From positions 1-9,624 of the forward strand of contig JAJZDO010000633.1 of assembly GCA_021805955.1 (NCBI GenBank): a stretch of DNA of 9,624 nt. Direction: 5' to 3'. The notes under the pieces are model-generated. The model had not been told where the DNA came from. It worked only from the letters and a program-made list of their open reading frames with translations, and searched no databases. This stretch comes from Acidobacteriota bacterium (GTDB lineage Bacteria; Acidobacteriota; Terriglobia; Terriglobales; Acidobacteriaceae). Below, piece after piece: positions 1 to 5,237 of this stretch. Positions within the stretch are counted from its first letter, which is position 1. Each line of letters starts with the position of its first letter. A program made the translations under genes and the position numbers.

Positions 1-2
1 GC

Positions 3-158
3 GTTGCGCTGCTGAAGCCGACTGCCTCCGACCAACCACCTTTTTCCACAGCAGCCGGCAATCGGTTCGGCGGAGCTTATGCGGAAAATCATGCTTCGAG
101 CCCGAAAAAACCTCTACGAAAGCGCCAAACCCAGACTGAAGACTGCTCCGAGACCTAA
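3..158 (+). CDS. Possible C-terminal fragment of a plus-strand gene, unknown function
   Basis: Reading from base 3, the plus strand is open for 51 codons to a TAA at 156-158, with no start codon needed because the frame enters from the window edge. The translated tail is Pro/Ser/Thr- and Lys/Arg-rich (for example FSTAAGNRFGGAYAENHASS, then a basic KKPLRKR stretch) and has no recognisable domain. It would converge on the phosphoesterase gene. Codon choice is unremarkable. A 51-codon open frame at an edge can easily arise by chance, so this is only a candidate. Confidence 0.2.
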   Translation, partial: VALLKPTASDQPPFSTAAGNRFGGAYAENHASSPKKPLRKRQTQTEDCSET

Positions 159-252
159 CGAGACACCTTTCTGCCCTATCAGACCGCCGAGCTGTCCGAT
201 GAAATCGATCCGTGTGAGAAATCGCGGCTAGGCCGACCAGAAGTAAAAGGCT

Positions 253-274
253 AAAAAGAACCGAGAACAGTTCT
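253..274 (-). terminator. Weak terminator-like hairpin after the phosphoesterase gene
   Basis: On the minus strand, AGAAC (274-270) can pair with GTTCT (261-257) across an 8-base loop, and the second arm runs directly into a T tract (down to 253). It lies about 60 bases beyond the phosphoesterase stop codon, a sensible place for a rho-independent terminator. The stem is only 5 bp with two GC pairs, so it is weak and may be coincidental. Confidence 0.25.
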
Positions 275-334
275 GAATCCGACAAATTGCGCCTCCATCA
301 GCTTTGAATACATCTCGCGCAACAACCCATGGAC

Positions 335-3292
335 TCACGGCCCCCCCATGCTCGTTGGGGTGCAGGTACCGCTTGGGTCTACCGGTGTCGGCGGCGGCGG
401 CGGTGTAGCCCATGGAACGTTATTAAAATCGAAGAAGTTCAGCAGGTTAGGCTGCGCGGCATCGCGCGCAGTCAGATGCGCGTTAGGGCCAATGAACCGG
501 TTCTCCACAAACTTGATCACCGCCGTATGGTCCATTGGGATGTGCGAAACGTAGTGCCGCCGGGTGAAGGGCGAGATGATCATATTCGGCAGCCGGAAGC
601 CAAGTTGGGCGGCAAAGCCATAGACAGCCGCGGCATCCTCCGGATTGGCTCCTGGATCAGTCAGCGCTAAGTCGCAATGGAGCGTTGGTGTTCCGGGTGT
701 CGGTGGCACGCACGGGTTGTAGAGGTCTGGATTCACAGAGATCGTTGAAATATCCGGTATCGTTCCCAGCGACGCATCGGTGTAGTCGTTTGAGTGGCCA
801 GGCACCGGCGGTACATGATCGTACGGGCCGCCGCCCTCGTCGTAGCTGAGGAAGAAGACGGAGTCCTTCCATTCCGGGCTGGCCATGAAGGCATTGATAA
901 CCTTCGCCACCTGCTGCTGGCCGAGCAGGATCGATGAGGAGGACCCAGGATGCTCGTCGTTGAGGCCGAAGCCAGCTTCAATGAAGGCGAAACTCGGAAG
1001 CGTGCCGGCGGCGAGATCGGTGTAATACTGCGACAACGGGGCAATACGATCCGGATCGATGCAGAAGGAATTCGTTGTATCGCCGACGACGCTGGATGGC
1101 AGCGTGGGCGGGGTACAGGGGGCTCCGGTTGTATTTTCATACAAATATTGGTACGCATAGGTGAAGCGGGAGAAGTAGGTCGCTGGGTAGGCGGCGTTGA
1201 CCCCGCCAGGACAAGTGGCGTCTGCGAAGCAAAAGCCCTGGGTGTCGGTGTAGTAAATTTTCCATGACACCTTTGCCGTGTCAAGCTCTTGGAAAATAGT
1301 CGGTATATTCAGCGCGCCTACGTGGTCATCGCTGCCCGGGTCTTTGACCAAACCTTGAGTGGTACCTCCTGTAAAGGTCGCGATGCGATTGGAGACGCTC
1401 TTGCTGGACACCGGAGAAAACCAGCGATCAGACAACGCGAATTGGGATGCCATGTAGTAGTAGTAGTTAAGGAACCCCTGGTCGTAATATCCCATCGCAC
1501 GCTGCCCGGTCAGATCGGTGAAATTGCCGGAACAGGAGCCAGACTTGAGGCAGCTCTTGGCGTAGCCTTCAGCGTTGTGGACGAAGCCATCCATCAGGAT
1601 CGGACGTGTAGTGAGGAAATTGTAAGTATTGACGTCTCCATAGCTTGCCAGCCAATCTGACGTCTCATCGTCGATACAAGTGGTTGTGAATTTAAAAAGT
1701 GTGTAAACGTCGCCTTCGTCATCCTTGTTGCTGATGGTGGTCAATTTATCGTCGATGCCATCCACGTTGTAAGTCTTGCCGTCGTCGCCAATGTTCCAGC
1801 CGTTCGCCTGGCGGTATGGATTCAGCATGCCAAAGTAAGTGTCGAACGTACGGTTCTCTTGCATCATGAAGATGACGTGGTCGATGTCGCAGGTTGTTCC
1901 TGATGGGCAAACCTCTACAGTCGTCTCGCTAGTTGCGGGGGTAGTGCCTGAATCCCCGGTCGCTGTTGCAGTGTAGGTGGTCGTCGAGGTCGGGCTTACA
2001 GTTTGCGTTCCCCCGCTCGTCGACAGGGTATACGAACTGCCGTCCGTTCCGGTGATCGTCACCAGAGTGGCATTCGTGGCAGTCACGCTCAAAGTGGATG
2101 AGCTGTTCGGCCCGATCGATGTTGGATTCGCGACGATGCTGACGGTCGGCGCCGGATTTGCTGTGACGGTGACCGTGGCAGGCGTCGGGGAGGTCGTCGT
2201 CCCCCCAGGTCCGGTCGCGGTCGCTGTGTAGGTGGTCGTCTTCGTCGGGCTGACGGTTTGCGATGAATTTGGCGACGGCAGAGTATAGCTGCTGCCATCG
2301 CTCCCGTTGATCACAACTTGTGTGGCATTCGAAGTAGTCACGGTAAGAGTCGACGAATTTCCGGGCGTTATTGATGCTGGATTGGCTGTGATTGTGACGG
2401 TCGGTGCCGGATTTGCCGTCACCGTCACCGTCGCAGTTTTTGTGGCCGTTCCTCCAACCCCGGTTGCGGTGGCTGTGTAGGTGGTGGTGGATTTCGGACT
2501 GACCGCCTGTGTTCCTCCGCTTGCCGCCAGCGTGTATGAACTACCGTCGCTCCCGGTTACCACAACTCCCGTAGCGTTCGTCGCAGCCACCGTCAAAATC
2601 GACGAGCTCCCCGCGGTCACTGAGGTAGGATTGGCGGTGATGGCAACCGTCGGTGCCACCGTAACTGCCGTCACTGTAACGACCGCAGTGGCAGTGTTCT
2701 TGCCTCCAGCACCGGTCGCGGTCGCAGTGTAAGTCGTTGTCGTTGCGGGGCTCACGGATTGTGTTCCGCCGGTGGACTGCAGGGTGTACGAACTGCCATC
2801 GCTTCCAGTCACCGTCACCGCTGTGGCATTGGTCGCAGTCACCGTCAATAGGGACGAACTTCCCGACGCGATGGATGCGGGATTTGCAATGATGTTGACG
2901 GTTGGCGCCGGGGGCAATGCCGCTGCTACCGTGATAGTTACGGTCGTAGAGACAGTTCCTCCATTTCCGGTTGCTGTCGCGGTGTACGTCGTTGTCGCAG
3001 TCGGCTTGACGGATTGTGTTCCACCGGTCGGCTGGAGGGTGTACGAGCTGCCATCGGTTCCTGTGATCGTCACCGCTGTGGCATTGCTCGCAGTCACGGT
3101 TAGCGTGGACGAACTTCCCGAAGTAATGGAGGTGGGGTTGGCCGTGATGCTGACTGTGGGTGGCGGAGCGGAGCTCCCGATCTTGCCGACATTGGCGCAT
3201 CCGGTGAACATCAGCAGCAGTGGGAGACAGGACAACATCACCATCCGGTAAAGATGGCGAAACCGTAACAAAGGAAATTGGGTCTTCATCAT
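335..3292 (-). CDS. Repeat-bearing lipoprotein phosphoesterase (phospholipase C / acid phosphatase AcpA superfamily)
   Basis: 985 residues, probably a surface or periplasmic lipoprotein that hydrolyses phosphate esters or phospholipids. Residues 1-32 form a basic n-region (K3, R10, R12, R16), a hydrophobic core and a lipobox-like MFTGC with Cys32 as the likely lipidated residue. Residues 45-461 are five tandem repeats of about 84 residues with an Ig-like beta pattern. From about 469 to 940 there is a phosphoesterase domain: HVIFMMQENRTFD near 472-484 (the E-N pair binds metal in this superfamily), SVSNR near 632-636 (the region of the Ser/Thr nucleophile in AcpA), NDEHP near 778, YDEGGGPYDHVPP near 817-829, and MDHT…FVENRF near 921-934. 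At least a dozen cysteines in the catalytic part suggest disulfides outside the cytoplasm. The C-terminus is a Pro-rich tail. Two ATGs are adjacent (3292, 3289); a GGAAAG lies upstream. The gene has its own 469-base upstream region, so it is probably transcribed independently of the TPR/glycosyltransferase pair. The family is certain; the substrate is unknown. Confidence 0.93.
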   Translation of the reverse strand: MMKTQFPLLRFRHLYRMVMLSCLPLLLMFTGCANVGKIGSSAPPPTVSITANPTSITSGSSSTLTVTASNATAVTITGTDGSSYTLQPTGGTQSVKPTATTTYTATATGNGGTVSTTVTITVAAALPPAPTVNIIANPASIASGSSSLLTVTATNATAVTVTGSDGSSYTLQSTGGTQSVSPATTTTYTATATGAGGKNTATAVVTVTAVTVAPTVAITANPTSVTAGSSSILTVAATNATGVVVTGSDGSSYTLAASGGTQAVSPKSTTTYTATATGVGGTATKTATVTVTANPAPTVTITANPASITPGNSSTLTVTTSNATQVVINGSDGSSYTLPSPNSSQTVSPTKTTTYTATATGPGGTTTSPTPATVTVTANPAPTVSIVANPTSIGPNSSSTLSVTATNATLVTITGTDGSSYTLSTSGGTQTVSPTSTTTYTATATGDSGTTPATSETTVEVCPSGTTCDIDHVIFMMQENRTFDTYFGMLNPYRQANGWNIGDDGKTYNVDGIDDKLTTISNKDDEGDVYTLFKFTTTCIDDETSDWLASYGDVNTYNFLTTRPILMDGFVHNAEGYAKSCLKSGSCSGNFTDLTGQRAMGYYDQGFLNYYYYMASQFALSDRWFSPVSSKSVSNRIATFTGGTTQGLVKDPGSDDHVGALNIPTIFQELDTAKVSWKIYYTDTQGFCFADATCPGGVNAAYPATYFSRFTYAYQYLYENTTGAPCTPPTLPSSVVGDTTNSFCIDPDRIAPLSQYYTDLAAGTLPSFAFIEAGFGLNDEHPGSSSSILLGQQQVAKVINAFMASPEWKDSVFFLSYDEGGGPYDHVPPVPGHSNDYTDASLGTIPDISTISVNPDLYNPCVPPTPGTPTLHCDLALTDPGANPEDAAAVYGFAAQLGFRLPNMIISPFTRRHYVSHIPMDHTAVIKFVENRFIGPNAHLTARDAAQPNLLNFFDFNNVPWATPPPPPTPVDPSGTCTPTSMGGP
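1910..3160 (-). repeat. Five in-frame tandem repeats of about 250 bp inside the phosphoesterase gene
   Basis: The units are approximately 2906-3160, 2654-2905, 2405-2653, 2150-2404 and 1910-2149, of 255, 252, 249, 255 and 240 bases. Each encodes the same layout: PTV(S/N/A/T)I.ANP.SI, SSS.L(T/S)V, NAT, a nearly invariant DGSSYTL, VSP or VKP, then TTTYTATATG. Units differ mainly by scattered substitutions and by length in the linker after TATATG. The last unit ends in a Cys-bracketed segment (CPSGTTC) leading into the catalytic domain. The alternating Thr/Val/Ser pattern suggests small beta-sandwich domains acting as a spacer stalk or in carbohydrate or surface binding. Similar repeats are common in acidobacterial secreted proteins. 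Confidence 0.95.
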
Positions 3293-3302
3293 TGCGTTCT
3301 AC

Positions 3303-3308
3303 TTTCCA
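3303..3308 (-). promoter_or_regulatory. Likely ribosome binding site of the phosphoesterase gene
   Basis: GGAAAG on the minus strand lies 10 bases before the first of two adjacent ATG codons (3292) and 13 before the second (3289). Spacing therefore favours the first ATG. The match to the anti-Shine-Dalgarno is moderate. Confidence 0.4.
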
Positions 3309-3439
3309 TATCCGCGCCACGAACGATGCCTCAAATAGCCGCGACGAAATCTATATGCAAAACCAAGCGCGCACATCTCGCCCGGTATACCGTTCTGTAT
3401 CCCATCAATACGTAGTTGACGGACTGGAATGCACGATTG

Positions 3440-3460
3440 CCATGCGAGCCCGTCGCATGG
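3440..3460. repeat. Perfect 8-bp inverted repeat, possible operator
   Basis: CCATGCGA (3440-3447) and TCGCATGG (3453-3460) are exact reverse complements around a 5-base spacer. There is no T run on either side, so it does not look like an intrinsic terminator. It lies about 150 bases upstream of the phosphoesterase start, which is compatible with binding by a dimeric regulator or with a structured 5' leader. Confidence 0.45.
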
Positions 3461-3624
3461 GGAAAGTGGCGACCGTCATCCTGGATCTTTTGAGCAACTC
3501 GATTTTGTACACCACATTACCATGCAAGCGCAATGCCACATCCCCTTGATCTCAACAGGTAGCTGCCATGCACCGCTCCTATTTGGAAATGTTTGAAAAT
3601 GCTGACATTCGCACTCTATTTTAT

Positions 3625-3640
3625 GCGCAAAATTTTGCAC
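3625..3640. repeat. AT-rich palindrome GCAAAATTTTGC
   Basis: The 12-base core at 3627-3638 is a perfect palindrome, and it extends to 16 bases with one mismatch. The spacer-free dyad with an A4T4 centre is the shape of a bent-DNA or dimeric repressor site. It lies about 120 bases beyond the glycosyltransferase stop. TAAAAT (minus strand) follows immediately and could be a -10 element, but no matching -35 was found. Confidence 0.4.
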
Positions 3641-3760
3641 GTTTGATGGGCGCGTGAGGCACACTTTGCCCAAATGGAAACCAAGCACGCCCATCCCGCA
3701 CAGGCGACTCTGTTCTGTAACGTACTGATTAATTTGAACAAGCGGGATCCTCAAGCCATG

Positions 3761-3779
3761 CTCAAAGCTCGCTTTCGAG
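3761..3779. repeat. Hairpin overlapping the annotated glycosyltransferase stop codon
   Basis: CTCAAAGC (3761-3768) pairs with GCTTTCGAG (3771-3779) with one bulged base. The hairpin includes the TGA stop at 3762-3764. No T run follows on the minus strand. Together with the hairpin at 3791-3812 it gives the last part of this reading frame a non-coding look. Confidence 0.35.
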
Positions 3780-5225
3780 GGTCGGACTGACCGGATACCG
3801 ATCCGTATCCGGCGAGTCCATGGAAGTTTCTAATTTGTGCCAGGTAAGACGATTTGCGAAGTCTACAGACAAGTCGCGATTTCCATCTGGTCCGCGGTGG
3901 CGGCGACCGTCCGCGCCATTCCCGTCTCCGGCGAAGGGTCTTGAAGACGATCTCTCACCGGAATTCGAAAACAGAGAACGAAGCCCCCCCCGCTCACTCC
4001 ATGGGAGAGCTTCTTTATTGCACTCTCGTTGGTACCGCTTCAGCTCGAACCAGCGAAGATAATTGCGCACGATGTTGCCCATCGTCATCTGGACTCCTGC
4101 CGCATAGTTGTGCTCGGCCATGCTGTGTTGCAGTTCCGGGGACTGCAAAATAGCCGTGAGTTCCCTCGCAAGATGGGGCGCATCGCCAACTTTGTAAAAG
4201 CTGACAGCCATGTCTTCGTCTACGGCCATTTCTCGAAGATCGGAGATGTCGGCACAAACGATTGGAATTCCGTATTCGCATGCTTGATGGGCTGGACCAC
4301 TCGATCCAGTTGCGGAGTCGTAAGGCATCACCAGAACGGAAGTTGTTCGAAAAAGTTCAGGAATGTCTTCTTCCGCGATATATCCGCGGAATTCAATCGG
4401 CAAATGTTTCGGTTGTGCCTCGCGTATGGATTCCCAATAGCCAGGTTTCGTGTGATGATTGGCTCCTGCCACGATCAGCTTGGCATTCGGGACCTTCTTC
4501 AGAACAGCCGGGAAAGCTTCCATCAGCGTCTCCAGCCGTTTGTACGTGCCCCAGTGTCCGATCGCCAGCATGCGAAGCTCCGGGTTTCCGCGCTTCGTAA
4601 AATCTGGAGGAGTGGGAGTTGGTGCGAACGTTCCATGCGTGCCCAACAGAACGTTTTGCGCAGAGTACTTCTCCACCAGTGTTCGACGGTAATGTGGAAG
4701 CAGGACAGAGACCGAATGCGCTCTCAGCAAAGCTCGTGTGGCCAGGCGACTACCCATGCGCAGTATCCGTTCCCGGCGCACTCCAGCGGCTGCGAAATCG
4801 ACGTGCTCAAGGATGTGATGCAGCGTGACGTGTGTATAAAATCCGCAAGCCCTGATGAGAGCGGGTGCCGAGAGCCCGAAAAACGCGGCAAATGGATTCT
4901 CCGGCGTCGCAAAGCTGGAGAAGACGAGATTGAACCACACGACATCGGGCTTCACCCTGCGAATGACGTTCAATAGACGCACCGGATTTCCGACGCTTCC
5001 GAACTTCCAGCAGCGGACCACGTTAAAGCCTGGCAATTCCGATTGTTGCTGCCCGCTGATCGGGTTGCCGTCGGCGTCGGTAGCAAATTCATAGTGGGTC
5101 AGTTCATCGGCAAGGATGGTCAACTCGACGCCGGGAATGCCCTGCAATTCCCGGGCGACGTGAAAAGCATACTCATTCAACTGTCGCCCGCTTGGTGGAA
5201 ATGTCGCAACTAGGCAAATTTTCAT
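3762..5225 (-). CDS. GT4-type glycosyltransferase
   Basis: A 487-residue cytoplasmic enzyme that likely transfers a sugar from a nucleotide-sugar donor to a growing glycan; donor and acceptor are unknown. No signal peptide or clear membrane segment is seen. The N-terminal Rossmann domain starts KICLVATFPPSGRQLNEYA (about 2-20), and RRVKPDVVWFN lies near 89-99. The C-terminal Rossmann domain starts about 216 with LRMLAIGHWGTYKRLE, then AKLIVAG near 249-255, IEFRGYI near 278-284, and the donor-site region SSGPAHQACEYGIPIV near 308-323. The usual EX7E glutamates appear to be replaced here. The conserved fold ends near YLRWFELKR (about 390-398), leaving a tail of about 90 residues, unusual for GT4. 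This tail begins near a G8 tract and may reflect a frameshift. I prefer ATG 5225 to the adjacent in-frame TTG 5228 because GAGGT lies 7 bases before it. The gene follows the TPR gene by 10 bases. Confidence 0.88.
   Translation of the reverse strand: MKICLVATFPPSGRQLNEYAFHVARELQGIPGVELTILADELTHYEFATDADGNPISGQQQSELPGFNVVRCWKFGSVGNPVRLLNVIRRVKPDVVWFNLVFSSFATPENPFAAFFGLSAPALIRACGFYTHVTLHHILEHVDFAAAGVRRERILRMGSRLATRALLRAHSVSVLLPHYRRTLVEKYSAQNVLLGTHGTFAPTPTPPDFTKRGNPELRMLAIGHWGTYKRLETLMEAFPAVLKKVPNAKLIVAGANHHTKPGYWESIREAQPKHLPIEFRGYIAEEDIPELFRTTSVLVMPYDSATGSSGPAHQACEYGIPIVCADISDLREMAVDEDMAVSFYKVGDAPHLARELTAILQSPELQHSMAEHNYAAGVQMTMGNIVRNYLRWFELKRYQRECNKEALPWSERGGLRSLFSNSGERSSSRPFAGDGNGADGRRHRGPDGNRDLSVDFANRLTWHKLETSMDSPDTDRYPVSPTLESEL
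3791..3812. repeat. Perfect 8-bp inverted repeat within the 3' tail of the glycosyltransferase frame
   Basis: CCGGATAC (3791-3798) and GTATCCGG (3805-3812) are exact reverse complements with a 6-base loop. The structure falls inside the codons for the last residues of the frame ending at 3762. Such GC-rich stems are more typical of intergenic DNA, and it would be intergenic if the protein ended at one of the alternative stops reached by a shift at the G8 tract. Confidence 0.45.
3984..3991 (-). repeat. Eight-G homopolymer in the glycosyltransferase frame
   Basis: The coding strand reads GAGC, then eight G, then CTTCG, at about codon 413 (Arg-Gly-Gly-Leu). Such tracts are prone to slippage and to sequencing error. 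One G fewer gives a frame that closes at TAG 3863-3865 (protein of 453 residues from ATG). One G more, or two fewer, closes at TGA 3955-3957 (about 422-423 residues). The present frame continues to 3762. Confidence 0.7.
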
Positions 5226-5232
5226 CAATGCT

Positions 5233-5237
5233 ACCTC
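5233..5237 (-). promoter_or_regulatory. Glycosyltransferase ribosome binding site overlapping the TPR stop codon
   Basis: GAGGT on the minus strand lies 7 bases upstream of ATG 5225 and shares bases with the TGA stop (5236-5238) of the TPR gene. Ribosomes finishing the TPR gene would terminate on this site, which implies translational coupling. It also argues for ATG 5225 over TTG 5228, which would be only 4 bases away. Confidence 0.7.

Larger units (their letters stand above)
1..334. other. Left-edge region with no confident gene
   Basis: The region downstream of the phosphoesterase gene has no convincing complete coding frame on either strand. It contains a possible C-terminal fragment of a plus-strand gene entering from the left edge (3-158) and a weak hairpin followed by a T run on the minus strand (253-274). 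The rest, roughly 159-252 and 275-334, shows nothing I recognise. A 61-codon minus-strand frame running from about 413 into this region overlaps the phosphoesterase end in another frame and looks like chance. Confidence 0.5.
3293..3761. other. 469-base intergenic region with several palindromes
   Basis: No convincing gene is present. This must hold the control region of the phosphoesterase and the end of the glycosyltransferase transcript. It contains a perfect 10-bp palindrome CGGTATACCG (3383-3392), an 8-bp perfect inverted repeat (3440-3460), an AT-rich palindrome (3625-3640), and an imperfect inverted repeat with arms GATGGGCGCGTG (3645-3656) and CACGCCCATC (3686-3695) that could act as a weak terminator for the upstream operon. 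I could not find a good sigma-70 promoter: TTGATG and TATACC occur on the minus strand but are only 13 bases apart. A 92-codon TTG-started minus frame (3476-3754) has no family resemblance and is probably not a gene. Confidence 0.6.

Noticed and set aside
341..347. C7 run (G7 on the coding strand) just before the phosphoesterase stop as a phase-variation site
   Set aside because: It affects only the last two or three residues of a Pro-rich tail, after the catalytic domain is complete, so a functional switch is unlikely.
1977..3251. Plus-strand open frames antisense to the repeat array (Val/Pro-rich, ELPS-V-VTVTAVA pattern)
   Set aside because: They repeat only because the opposite strand encodes the tandem repeats. 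They lack ribosome sites and independent domain character.
3384..3408. TTGATG and TATACC as a sigma-70 promoter for the phosphoesterase
   Set aside because: The spacer is 13 bases, too short for sigma-70, and TATACC is better explained as part of the palindrome.
3476..3754. 92-codon minus-strand open frame in the intergenic region
   Set aside because: It needs a TTG start, is Cys-rich with no family resemblance, and runs across several palindromes. It is probably chance.
4029..4976. 315-codon plus-strand open frame opposite the glycosyltransferase
   Set aside because: It is a shadow of a clearly homologous gene on the minus strand, and its product has low-complexity basic composition without a recognisable domain.
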